A DNA stretch of 33,916 nt from DATGKD01 sp035294855 (GCA_035294855.1 DATGKD010000089.1:1-33916); one strand, 5' to 3'; positions 7,695-15,125 are shown, numbered from the stretch's first letter. The notes: generated from the letters alone by a model not told the origin. Numbers and translations are program-made.

Positions 7695-8000
7695 ATGCCG
7701 TCGACCAGGTCGGGACCGGGCAGCGCGTCGCGCAAGGGCAGGTCGCCCGGGCGCGCCACCGGGCGTGCGGTGTCGCGCCCCACCAGCACGAGCGGTCGTT
7801 ACACCCCGCCGGTCCCCCGGAGCGTCAAGGTCAGCCCCAAATGGATGGGCCCCGCCATCCTGGCGTTGCTCATCCTGGGCGCGCTCATGATCATGCTCAA
7901 CTACTCCGGGGTGCTCCCGGCATCCCCGAGCAACTGGTACCTGATCGGCGGGATCGCCATGATCGCCGGCGGGTTCGTGGTCGCCACCCAGTACCGCTGA
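7695..8000 (+). CDS. crgA: Cell division protein CrgA
   Basis: A 101-residue small membrane protein. The N-terminal half is basic and rich in Ser, Arg and Gly; two membrane segments follow (about 51-70 and 80-98) separated by a short outer loop, ending in the typical short tail. The family motif region SVKVSPKW before the first segment and the ATQYR ending fit CrgA. In the family it sits at the septum, binding FtsZ, FtsQ, PBPs and FhaB, and is phosphorylated by PknA/PknB. The ATG at 7695 gives the family's usual length (about 80-100 residues) and follows a -10 box by 8 nt. It is divergent from trpG. Confidence 0.9.
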   Translation: MPSTRSGPGSASRKGRSPGRATGRAVSRPTSTSGRYTPPVPRSVKVSPKWMGPAILALLILGALMIMLNYSGVLPASPSNWYLIGGIAMIAGGFVVATQYR

Positions 8001-8001
8001 C

Positions 8002-8023
8002 GGCCGGGCCGTCGCGCCCGGCC
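8002..8023. terminator. Terminator hairpin between crgA and thiolase
   Basis: GGCCGGGC (8002-8009) and GCCCGGCC (8016-8023) form a perfect 8-bp stem with a 6-base loop. It lies between two convergent genes and can serve both. No U-tract. Confidence 0.65.
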
Positions 8024-8029
8024 CCGTGT

Positions 8030-9208
8030 TCAGCCCAGGCGCTCGATGATGGTGGCGTTCGCCATGCCGCCGCCTTCGCACATCGTCTCGAGGCCCCAGC
8101 GGCCACCGCTGCGCTCGAGCTCGTTGACGAGGGTGGCCATGAGCTTGGCACCGGAGCATCCGAGCGGGTGCCCGAGGGCGATGGCCCCGCCGTTGACGTT
8201 GACACGGGCCATGTCCGGGTGAAGCTCCTTCTCCCAGGCGAGCACGACCGAGGCGAAGGCCTCGTTGATCTCCACCAGGTCGATGTCCTCGATGGCCATC
8301 TTGGCCTTTTCGAGCACGGCCGCAGTTGCCGGGATGGGACCGGTGAGCATCGTCACCGGGTCCACACCGGCGAGCGCGAACGCATGGAAGCGGGCCCGCG
8401 GCGTGAGGCCCAGGGCGCTCGCCTTCTCCTCGCTCATGATGAGCACCGCCGCGGCACCGTCGGTGATCTGGGAAGAGTTACCCGCGGTGATCTTGCCGTC
8501 CGGCTTGAACGCCGGCTTCAGGTTGGCGAGCACCTCCGCCGTGGTGTCCGGACGGACGCCTTCGTCGGCCGAGAACAGCTCGTCGGTCTGCGCACCTTCG
8601 TCGTCTCTCACCTTGAGCGGGACGATCTCCTTGTCGAAGCGCCCCTCGGCGGTCGCCTGCGCCGCCAACTGCTGGCTCCGAGCCCCGAAGGTGTCGAGGT
8701 CCTCGCGGGAGATGGCCCACTTGTCGGCGATCATCTCCGCGGAGATGCCCTGGGACACGAGCCCACCGCGTTCGGCGTAGCGGCCCATCAGCGTGGGCCC
8801 GAACGGGAAGCCGAGATCACGGACGACCGATGAGCCCATCGGGGTGTGGGTCATGTGCTCCACACCTGCGGCGATGACGACGTCGTACGCGCCCGCCATG
8901 ACGCCCTGGGCGGCGAAGTGGATCGCCTGCTGCGACGAGCCGCACTGACGGTCGATGGTGGTGGCCGGCACCGATTCGGGGTACCCGGCCGCGAGCACGG
9001 CGTTGCGCCCGATGTTGAGCGCCTGCTCGCCGACCTGCATGACGCAGCCCATGATGACGTCGTCGACCACGCCAGGGTCGAGGTCGTTGCGCTCGACGAG
9101 GGCCTTCAGAGGCTCGGCGGCCAGGTCGACCGCGTGCCAGCCGCGCAACTTGCCGTTGCGGCGGCCGCCGGGGGTGCGTACCGCGTCGACGATCACGGCG
9201 CTGGTCAT
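8030..9208 (-). CDS. Acetyl-CoA acetyltransferase / 3-ketoacyl-CoA thiolase
   Basis: A 392-residue thiolase that either cleaves 3-ketoacyl-CoA with CoA (beta-oxidation) or condenses acyl-CoA units. All catalytic parts are visible: nucleophile C89 in DRQCGSS, N315-E-A-F318, H347 in GGAIALGHPLG, and C377 in ETMCEGGG. Length is normal for the family. The sequence is closer to FadA5/FadA6-type actinobacterial degradative thiolases than to PhaA, but substrate cannot be assigned. GGAAGGAG is well placed before the ATG. It is divergent from a thioesterase, with a TetR-type palindrome between them, suggesting control by an acyl-CoA-responsive repressor encoded elsewhere. Confidence 0.94.
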   Translation of the reverse strand: MTSAVIVDAVRTPGGRRNGKLRGWHAVDLAAEPLKALVERNDLDPGVVDDVIMGCVMQVGEQALNIGRNAVLAAGYPESVPATTIDRQCGSSQQAIHFAAQGVMAGAYDVVIAAGVEHMTHTPMGSSVVRDLGFPFGPTLMGRYAERGGLVSQGISAEMIADKWAISREDLDTFGARSQQLAAQATAEGRFDKEIVPLKVRDDEGAQTDELFSADEGVRPDTTAEVLANLKPAFKPDGKITAGNSSQITDGAAAVLIMSEEKASALGLTPRARFHAFALAGVDPVTMLTGPIPATAAVLEKAKMAIEDIDLVEINEAFASVVLAWEKELHPDMARVNVNGGAIALGHPLGCSGAKLMATLVNELERSGGRWGLETMCEGGGMANATIIERLG

Positions 9209-9291
9209 GGGGCGCTCCTTCCTGGGCGACCGGTCGCACCCCTCTCAGGTGCGCGCCGGTCGAGCCGACGATGGGAGCGGCCGACCAAAGC

Positions 9292-9305
9292 TGACCGCTC
9301 GGTCA
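9292..9305. promoter_or_regulatory. TetR-type operator palindrome TGACCG-CT-CGGTCA
   Basis: A perfect 6+2+6 inverted repeat in the 200-bp divergent region between thiolase and thioesterase. It has the size and symmetry of operators for TetR-family repressors of fatty-acid or acyl-CoA genes. On the minus strand its edge also contains TTGACC, a -35-like hexamer for the thiolase. Confidence 0.55.
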
Positions 9306-9395
9306 AGAGTTTCGTCCGCCTCGAGCGTAGCGGTCAACCGGCGGCAAGGTGCCGCCGTGACCAGGGAATTCGTCAGAGGCGGGCCACCCCGGCGC

Positions 9396-9401
9396 TACGT
9401 T
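9396..9401 (+). promoter_or_regulatory. -10 box of the thioesterase gene (TACGTT)
   Basis: TACGTT is 7 nt before the GTG at 9409, and no ribosome site is present, so a leaderless start is likely. Confidence 0.45.
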
Positions 9402-9408
9402 TCGGTTC

Positions 9409-9855
9409 GTGGCCCGGCGGGTGAAGGACATGGACCGGTGGCTCGGCGACGGCGGGATGCAGGTCATCGGGCAGGTGGGCGCCAGCTTCACCGACTACGG
9501 CGTGGACGGCGAGGACCTCGGGTGGGTGGAGGCCACGTGGACCCCGACCGCCCTGGCATGCAACCCCCACGGCATCGTCCAGGCCGGCATCCACTCACTG
9601 GTGCTCGACGCGTCGATGAACTTCGCCATCAATGCAGCCCTCGCGGGGCGCGACCGCACCCGGGGCACGCTCGAGATGAAGACGGAGACCATGCGGCCCG
9701 CGAAGCAAGGCGACACCCTGCGGCTGCGCGGCGAGGTGGTCCGCATGGCGCGGCAGGTCGCCTACGGCGAAGGCACGGTGCGCGACGGGGACGGCCGTCT
9801 TGTGAGCCGGGCGACGGGAACCTTCCTCCTGCACCGCGACGCCTCGCCTGACTGA
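9409..9855 (+). CDS. PaaI-like hotdog-fold thioesterase
   Basis: A 148-residue single hotdog-domain protein that would hydrolyse acyl-CoA esters. The central helix region NPHGIVQAGIHSLVLDAS has the HG...G...D pattern of PaaI/4-hydroxybenzoyl-CoA-type thioesterases, with the aspartate as likely catalytic acid. The final strand reads ATGTFLLHR, as in the family. The GTG at 9409 is chosen because a TACGTT box lies 7 nt upstream; an ATG at 9430 is an alternative. Its divergent neighbour is a thiolase, which suits a role in acyl-CoA turnover. Substrate unknown. Confidence 0.85.
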   Translation: MARRVKDMDRWLGDGGMQVIGQVGASFTDYGVDGEDLGWVEATWTPTALACNPHGIVQAGIHSLVLDASMNFAINAALAGRDRTRGTLEMKTETMRPAKQGDTLRLRGEVVRMARQVAYGEGTVRDGDGRLVSRATGTFLLHRDASPD

Positions 9856-9967
9856 CGTTCCCCGCGCTCGACGCGGATGTCGGGACATCGCCGGAGACCG
9901 GCGGCATGGCCCCAGAGTCGGGAGCGCCTAGCGGACCGGCACGTCGGTCGTGGCCGCGCTCATGACG

Positions 9968-10009
9968 CCAGGACCACACCGTGATCAGCCAGGGCCACAC
10001 CGTGATCAG
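9968..10009 (+). repeat. Tandem 21-bp repeat at the start of the ComF-like gene
   Basis: Units 9968-9988 and 9989-10009 are identical at 20 of 21 bases (A9973 against G9994). Each unit contains GTG ATC AG, so the duplication copies the candidate start codon in frame (GTG 9981 and GTG 10002). Each unit also contains the palindrome TGATCA. Confidence 0.85.
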
Positions 10010-10949
10010 AACGGGCGGGAGTACGGCTCTCGGTCTGCCGACGCCCGGTCCGGGACCCGGGGTGTGTGCCACCTGTCACGGGCCAGCGCGCGACGGGCGC
10101 GCCGACTGCTGGTGCTGCCGGCTGGTGAGCGCCCGCCTCGTGCCCCCGCCGCCGACGCGGCCGGTGGTGGTCCCGATCCGGGTGTGCCGAAACGGCGACG
10201 CGCTCCACGCCGTGCTGCGGGGCTACAAAGACGCTCCCGTGGCGGCCGCGCGCCGGCACTTCGCGGCCAGGGTGCGGCAGCTCGTGGACGGCTTCCTCAT
10301 GTCGCATGCCGGCTGCGTGGTCCGTGCCGCAGGGCGGCCCTGGGACGTGGTGATGACCGTGCCGTCGTCGGTTCGAACGAGCCGGGCCGAACCGTTCCAG
10401 ACCGGTTGGCGACATCCGATGGAGCGAGTCCTCGCCGCGGTGGTGGGGGAGGAGACCTTGATACGGAGTCACCTCGTGACGGGACTGGCGGCTCCTCGCC
10501 ATCTCGAACCGCACGATGCGTTTCGTCCCGCACAGGACGTGGCGGGCCGGCGGGTCCTCGTGTTCGACGACAGCTGGGTCACCGGTGCCCGGGCCCGAAG
10601 CGCCGTGGCATCGGTCGAGCGCTCCGGGGCGACGGTCGTCGCCGTCGTCGTGGTCGGCCGCCTCGTCGACACGCGCGCATCGGCGTCCGCGGCGCGGTGG
10701 TGGTCCTGGGTGGAGGATCGCTCGTGCGCCCCCGATGGGGAGGCACGCTGCTGTCTTTCTGGCTGCCCCGGGGCGTCCTCGCCTCGGGCCGCGCCGTGCA
10801 CCGTCGGCGAGCCACGCGTCCCGAGTCCGGCATGGACCAGGGGCTTTGCGGGCGTTCGCTTCGAGCCAGATACTTGTTTGTACCAAGCAGATGCTCTGTT
10901 CTCCGGGACTGGCGCCCCGAGCGAGCCTGCACAACGACCCGAAGGCTGA
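9981..10949 (+). CDS. ComF-like phosphoribosyltransferase
   Basis: A 322-residue protein (GTG start, or 315 residues from the second GTG at 10002). A Cys cluster near the start (C29-A-T-C32 ... C43-W-C45-C46) resembles the zinc site of ComFC. The PRTase core has the PRPP-binding motif VLVFDDSWVTGA (about 192-203) with the Asp pair D196-D197, and an upstream LRGYKD motif typical of ComF proteins. ComFC in other bacteria is needed for DNA uptake, but many ComF-like proteins lack a known role. The last 80 residues are unusual: Cys-rich, then a tail encoded by an AT-richer stretch that carries the operator-like site before marR, so the true C-terminus may be shorter in other strains or frameshifted. 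It ends one base before marR. Confidence 0.72.
   Translation: MISQGHTVIRTGGSTALGLPTPGPGPGVCATCHGPARDGRADCWCCRLVSARLVPPPPTRPVVVPIRVCRNGDALHAVLRGYKDAPVAAARRHFAARVRQLVDGFLMSHAGCVVRAAGRPWDVVMTVPSSVRTSRAEPFQTGWRHPMERVLAAVVGEETLIRSHLVTGLAAPRHLEPHDAFRPAQDVAGRRVLVFDDSWVTGARARSAVASVERSGATVVAVVVVGRLVDTRASASAARWWSWVEDRSCAPDGEARCCLSGCPGASSPRAAPCTVGEPRVPSPAWTRGFAGVRFEPDTCLYQADALFSGTGAPSEPAQRPEG
10871..10889. promoter_or_regulatory. MarR-type operator upstream of the efflux operon
   Basis: TACTTGTTTGTACCAAGCA contains the inverted repeat CTTG-7-CAAG and resembles the E. coli marO site (TACTTGCC...). It lies 61 bp before the marR start in a conspicuously less GC-rich stretch. It is a likely site for autorepression of marR and the transporter. 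Confidence 0.55.
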
Positions 10950-10950
10950 C

Positions 10951-11418
10951 ATGGCGAAGGTGGAACCGTCTCTGGAAGAGGCCGCGGTCGACATGCTCGA
11001 GCACGCGCTGACCCGGGTGGCGCGCGCCATCCTCCGGCTGGGCGTCCCCCCGCACGCGCTCCGCAAGGGCGAGCAGATCGACCGCTCCGGTTACTGGGCC
11101 CTGGTGCGCCTCGACGAGTCGTCCGGTCAGGTCCGGCTGTCGGACCTGGCGGGCTTGCTCGACCTCGACCTGTCGACCGTGTCGCGTCAGGTGCGTCACC
11201 TCGTCGACGCGGGGCTGGTCACGCGCCGGCCCGACCCCCTGGACGGGCGGGCGTGTCTCGTGGGCCTTTCCCCTCGGGGCCGCTCGGTGCTGGAAGCTGT
11301 CCGCGACGCGCGCCGTGACGTCCTCGCGGATGCGCTCGTCGGCTGGTCCGAAGGCGATCGCGTGGCGATCGCGTCGGCGCTGTCCAAACTGGCGAACGAC
11401 CTCGGCGAGGCGCGATGA
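10951..11418 (+). CDS. MarR-family transcriptional regulator
   Basis: A 155-residue winged-helix regulator. The DNA-binding region spans about 61-110: VRLSDLAGLLDLDLSTVSRQ is the helix-turn-helix and the wing carries the usual D-x-R (DPLDGRA). Flanking helices form the dimer interface. The frame is open much further upstream in antisense-like sequence; the ATG at 10951 gives the family length. The gene overlaps the transporter by 4 bases (ATGA), so translation is coupled. MarR proteins next to a DHA2 transporter normally repress it and release DNA on binding a drug or phenolic compound. Confidence 0.92.
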   Translation: MAKVEPSLEEAAVDMLEHALTRVARAILRLGVPPHALRKGEQIDRSGYWALVRLDESSGQVRLSDLAGLLDLDLSTVSRQVRHLVDAGLVTRRPDPLDGRACLVGLSPRGRSVLEAVRDARRDVLADALVGWSEGDRVAIASALSKLANDLGEAR

Positions 11419-13043
11419 CCGCGTCCACCAAGAGCGCCGCGCCCGCGGCCGACCCGCAGCTCAGTCACCGCCAGATCCTCATCGTCTTCAGCGGGCTCAT
11501 GCTGGGCATGCTGCTCGCCGCGCTCGACCAGACGATCGTCGCGACGGCGCTGCCCACCATCGTGGCCAGCCTGCACGGGGCGAGCCACCTGGCGTGGGTG
11601 GTGGCCGCCTATCTGCTGGCGGCCACGGTGACGACGCCGCTCTACGGCAAGTTCTCCGACCTCCACGGGCGCAAGGGCGTGTTCCAGTTCGCCATCGTCG
11701 TCTTCCTGGTCGGCTCGGCGCTGTCGGGGCTCGCGCACAACATGAACGAGCTGATCGCGTTCCGCGCCGTGCAGGGCCTCGGGGCCGGTGGGCTCATCGC
11801 CCTCGCCATGGCGATCGTGGGCGACGTCGTGTCGCCGCGCCAGCGCGGCCGCTACCAGGGCTACTTCGGTGCCGTGTTCGCGTTCGCCAGCGCGGCAGGG
11901 CCGCTCGCGGGCGGTTTCATCGCCGAGCACCTGAGCTGGCGCTGGGTCTTCTACATCAACCTGCCGATCGGCGCGGTGGCCCTCGTCGTGACGTCCGTGG
12001 TGCTGCGGCTCCCCTTCCGACGCGTCGAGCACCGCATCGACTACACCGGTGCCGCCCTGCTGGTGGCGGGGGTCAGCGCGCTGTTGCTCGTCACCGAGTG
12101 GGGTGGGTCGCAGTACCCCTGGCGCTCGGGCGTGATCATCGGCCTGATCGCCGCCGGTGTCGTTCTCATCGGCGGCCTCGTCGCCTGGGAGCGGCGCGTT
12201 CCCGAGCCCCTGCTCCCCCCGAGGCTGTTCCGGTCCGACATCTTCACCGTCGCCATCGGCATGCAATTCCTCCAAGCCATGGCGATGTTCGGCGCCATCG
12301 TGTTCGTGCCGTTCTACCTGCAGCTGGCGCAGGGCATCTCGCCCACCGACTCCGGGTTGCTCCTACTGCCCTTCATGGGCGGGATGCTCGTGATGTCGAT
12401 CGCGTCCGGCCAGCTCGTCACCCGGACCGGGCGCTACAAGATCTTCCCGTTGATGGGGACCACGCTCACCGCGCTCGGGATGTGGCTCCTCACGACGGTC
12501 AACGCCGGCACGTCGAACGTGCGGTTGGGGGTGTTCCTGGCCACACTGGGCGGAGGCATGGGGCTGGTGATGCAGAACACCGTCCTCGCCACCCAGAACG
12601 CCGTGGCCTTTCGCGATCTCGGCACCGCGACGTCGTCGCTGCTGTTCTTCCGCTCCCTGGGAGCGGTCTTCGGCACCGCCCTGTTCGGGGCCATCTTCGT
12701 CAACCGGTTCAACCTGTGGCTCCCGCGCCTGTTGCCCGCCAGCTACGCACGCCGCATCCACGCCACGTCGTCCGGGCTGAACATCACGCCGACCGCTTTG
12801 CACCGCTTGCCGGTCTCCGTGCGGCGTGCGGTGACCGAGTCGCTCGTGCACGCCGTGCACACCGTCTACTGGGTCGCCGTGCCGTTTGCCGCGTTGACGG
12901 TCGTCTTCGCGGCGCGCCTGCGCGAGATCCGCTTGCGCGACACCACCGGGATGTCGCCCGCCGGCGAGGCGGACGTGACGCCGGCGGGCGCCGCAGGTCA
13001 GGCCGTCGCCGACACGGCGACCCGCCTCGACAATGTGGGCTGA
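11415..13043 (+). CDS. MFS multidrug efflux transporter, DHA2 (14-TM) family
   Basis: A 542-residue inner-membrane drug/proton antiporter of the EmrB/QacA type. Motif D1 is LDQTIVATALPTI (37-49), motif A is GKFSDLHGRK (78-87), the antiporter motif C region spans 151-170, and WRWVFYINLPIG (175-186) is a DHA2 hallmark. Fourteen hydrophobic segments can be counted, with a loop of roughly 60 residues before the last one, as is usual in this family. The tail after about 505 is polar. Likely exports hydrophobic cations or antibiotics; the specific substrate is not visible. Co-translated with marR and followed directly by a strong hairpin. Confidence 0.95.
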   Translation: MTASTKSAAPAADPQLSHRQILIVFSGLMLGMLLAALDQTIVATALPTIVASLHGASHLAWVVAAYLLAATVTTPLYGKFSDLHGRKGVFQFAIVVFLVGSALSGLAHNMNELIAFRAVQGLGAGGLIALAMAIVGDVVSPRQRGRYQGYFGAVFAFASAAGPLAGGFIAEHLSWRWVFYINLPIGAVALVVTSVVLRLPFRRVEHRIDYTGAALLVAGVSALLLVTEWGGSQYPWRSGVIIGLIAAGVVLIGGLVAWERRVPEPLLPPRLFRSDIFTVAIGMQFLQAMAMFGAIVFVPFYLQLAQGISPTDSGLLLLPFMGGMLVMSIASGQLVTRTGRYKIFPLMGTTLTALGMWLLTTVNAGTSNVRLGVFLATLGGGMGLVMQNTVLATQNAVAFRDLGTATSSLLFFRSLGAVFGTALFGAIFVNRFNLWLPRLLPASYARRIHATSSGLNITPTALHRLPVSVRRAVTESLVHAVHTVYWVAVPFAALTVVFAARLREIRLRDTTGMSPAGEADVTPAGAAGQAVADTATRLDNVG

Positions 13044-13045
13044 GG

Positions 13046-13076
13046 CGCCCACCGGGTGCTAGCCCGGTTGTGGGCG
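13046..13076 (+). terminator. Terminator hairpin after the MFS gene
   Basis: CGCCCAC (13046-13052) pairs with GTGGGCG (13070-13076) and the interior CGGG/CCCG adds a second stem with loop TGCTAG. It begins 3 bases after the stop codon. No U-tract. Confidence 0.65.
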
Positions 13077-13084
13077 TAGAGCGG

Positions 13085-13113
13085 TTGACTTCGCGCTGTT
13101 CGTGGGACACACT
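13085..13113 (+). promoter_or_regulatory. Promoter of the GGDEF-EAL gene (TTGACT - 17 bp - CACACT)
   Basis: TTGACT (13085-13090) is a good -35 hexamer; CACACT (13108-13113) at 17-bp spacing is a weak -10 box. The implied leader is about 115 nt, unusually long for this window. Confidence 0.4.
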
Positions 13114-13161
13114 CGACCGGGAGCAGCCGCCATGCGGCGACGGGGGTAGGGGGGTGGCCGG

Positions 13162-13245
13162 ATGACGCACGGGGCGCGGCGCGCATCGCCCGACGGCCTG
13201 GCGTGCTCCTGGCGCGAGGTGTCGTCGAGGCCTCCTCGTGGATAG
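13162..13245 (+). CDS. Possible 27-codon leader ORF overlapping the GGDEF-EAL start
   Basis: An ATG-started frame of 27 codons (opening MTHGARRASPDGLACSW) follows a G-rich stretch and ends at a TAG 8 bases inside the next gene, whose GTG start has no ribosome site of its own. This would allow translational coupling. The peptide has no recognisable features and the frame may be fortuitous. Confidence 0.25.
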   Translation: MTHGARRASPDGLACSWREVSSRPPRG

Positions 13246-15070
13246 CGGGCTGCCGCAGGACCCGGGGACGGTCGTTCTCGTCGTCGACGACGACGACGAG
13301 CTCCGGCAGAGCCTGATCGACGTGCTCGCCACGGGGGGTGTGCGCGCCATCGGCGCGCGGCGCAGCGACGAGGCCCTCGAGCTCCACGCCGCCCACGAGC
13401 CCGCCGTCGTGGTGTGCGACTACCGACTGCCCGACGGCAGCGGGATCGAACTGGCCCGGCAGGTCAAGGCGCGCGACCCGGAGACGCCCGTGCTGTTGTT
13501 GACGGGCTACGCGTCGCTGGACAGCGCCGTCGCCGCGGTCGGCCAGCTCGACGCGTACCTCATCAAGCCGGTGGCGTCCCAGACCTTCATGCAGACGGTC
13601 CGCAACGCGCTCGCCCGGCGCGGGTTGGTGGCGGAGAACAAGAACCTGGTGGAGCGGCTGCAGCGGTTGAACGCCTATCAGGCGCTGTACGACCCGCTCA
13701 CCGGCCTGCCCAACCGGGCGCTGCTCGACGACCGTCTGAGCCAGGCCATTGCCTCGTGTCGGCGGACCGGGCTGCTCGTGGGCGTCTTGTTCGTGGACCT
13801 CGACGGGTTCAAGGTCGTGAACGACCTCTTCGGCCACCACGTCGGCGACCAACTCCTCAAGCTTATGGCTGACCGCCTGGCCGATGCACGTCGGCAGTCG
13901 GACACCGTGGCGCGCTTTGGGGGTGACGAGTTCGTCGTCGTCTGCCCCGACTTGAAGACGTCGGCCGCGGCGTGCCGGGTCGCCGAGCACCTCCTCGACG
14001 AGCTCTCCTTGCCCGCCGAGGTCGAGGGGGTCGAGCACCGCCTGACGGCGAGCGTGGGCATCGCGCTCACCGGACCAGGACCGCGCGCCGAGAGCCCCGA
14101 GACGCTGCTGCGCAACGCCGACACCGCCATGTACCGGGCGAAGGAGGAGGGCCGCGCCGGGTGGGAGCTGTTCGACGACGCCATGCGCGACCGCGTGCTC
14201 GAGCGCTACGAGGTGGAACACGGGCTGCGGGCGGGGATGCAGAGCGGTGACCTCGCGGTCGTGTACCAGCCCCTCGTGGACCTGTCGTCGGGAGCGCTCG
14301 TCGGGGCGGAGGCGCTGCTGCGCTGGTACCGCAAAGGGCACGGCACCCTCCTGCCGGCGACGTTCCTCAACGTGGCCGAGGAGTCGGGGCTGATCGTCCC
14401 CATCGGCCGCTGGGCGCTGGAGCAGGCGCTGTCGGACCTCGCCCGTTGGCGGGACGAGCACGTCGTCCCCGAGCGTTTCCGACTCTGGGTCAACGTCTCA
14501 CCCCACCAGGTGGCCAACCCCCACTTCGGAGACCTCGTGGCGGAGCTCCTCGACGGGCACGACCTGAGCCCCGCGCTCGTCGGCCTCGAGATCGTCGAGC
14601 GCGACCTGCGCGACGTGGGCGGGACCGTCAAGGTGCTGCGGGCGCTGCGCGAGCTCGGGGTGTCGCTCAACCTCGATGACTTCGGCGCCGGGTACTCGAA
14701 CCTCGCATGGCTCCAGGAACTGCCCATCACCGGCATCAAGATCGACCGGAGGTTCGTGTCGTCGCTCGACGTCGTGAACGACCGGCGGGGCACGGCCATC
14801 GTGGATGGCCTCATCCGGTTGGGTCACGCCCTGGGGTTGTCGATCGTGGGCGAAGGCGTGGAGACACCCGCCCAGGCGAGCTCGCTGCAGGCGATGGGCT
14901 GTGAGCTCGCCCAGGGCTATTACTTCGGCTACCCGGGGAGCGGGCGGGAGTTATGGGGCTCGGCCCCCGGACGGCATTCGGACCCGCAGGCGGCCGACGA
15001 CGAGCAGTTGTCCGCCGACTCGCCGACCGGCGAAACGGGGGGCCCGGACGCCGTGCCGCGCCACGCCTGA
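13238..15070 (+). CDS. Response regulator-GGDEF-EAL protein (c-di-GMP turnover)
   Basis: A 610-residue cytoplasmic protein. The receiver domain (about 12-125) has the acidic cluster D17-D20, phospho-acceptor D61, T89 and K110. A helical connector leads to a GGDEF domain (145-310) with intact G228-G-D-E-F232 and an I-site R219-x-x-D222, so it should make c-di-GMP with product inhibition. The EAL domain (325-570) has E358-A-L360, DDFGAGYSNL, IKID and GEGVET, the residues needed for phosphodiesterase activity. Both activities may be present, switched by phosphorylation. No histidine kinase is adjacent, so the partner is an orphan elsewhere. GTG start. The last 40 residues are a polar tail with no predicted fold. 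Confidence 0.94.
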   Translation: MDSGLPQDPGTVVLVVDDDDELRQSLIDVLATGGVRAIGARRSDEALELHAAHEPAVVVCDYRLPDGSGIELARQVKARDPETPVLLLTGYASLDSAVAAVGQLDAYLIKPVASQTFMQTVRNALARRGLVAENKNLVERLQRLNAYQALYDPLTGLPNRALLDDRLSQAIASCRRTGLLVGVLFVDLDGFKVVNDLFGHHVGDQLLKLMADRLADARRQSDTVARFGGDEFVVVCPDLKTSAAACRVAEHLLDELSLPAEVEGVEHRLTASVGIALTGPGPRAESPETLLRNADTAMYRAKEEGRAGWELFDDAMRDRVLERYEVEHGLRAGMQSGDLAVVYQPLVDLSSGALVGAEALLRWYRKGHGTLLPATFLNVAEESGLIVPIGRWALEQALSDLARWRDEHVVPERFRLWVNVSPHQVANPHFGDLVAELLDGHDLSPALVGLEIVERDLRDVGGTVKVLRALRELGVSLNLDDFGAGYSNLAWLQELPITGIKIDRRFVSSLDVVNDRRGTAIVDGLIRLGHALGLSIVGEGVETPAQASSLQAMGCELAQGYYFGYPGSGRELWGSAPGRHSDPQAADDEQLSADSPTGETGGPDAVPRHA

Positions 15071-15125
15071 CGGGCCGTCGCTTGGCCGTAGCGGGTCGTG
15101 CGGTCTGGGGACTGGACGGCCGTCA
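15068..15125. terminator. Inverted repeat spanning both convergent stop codons
   Basis: The segment 15068-15079 (TGACGGGCCGTC) pairs with 15115-15125 (GACGGCCGTCA) with one bulged G. The first arm contains the TGA of the plus-strand gene, the second the stop of the minus-strand gene. Each arm is also nearly self-complementary. It probably forms a bidirectional terminator, though the 35-base loop is long. Confidence 0.4.

Noticed and set aside
9960..11066. Overlapping open frames on both strands across the ComF-like gene
   Set aside because: None shows a domain; only the frame with the PRPP-binding motif does.
11315..13165. 616-codon frame overlapping marR and the MFS gene
   Set aside because: Its translation is Arg/Pro-rich and without hydrophobic segments, whereas the correct frame gives a 14-segment transporter.
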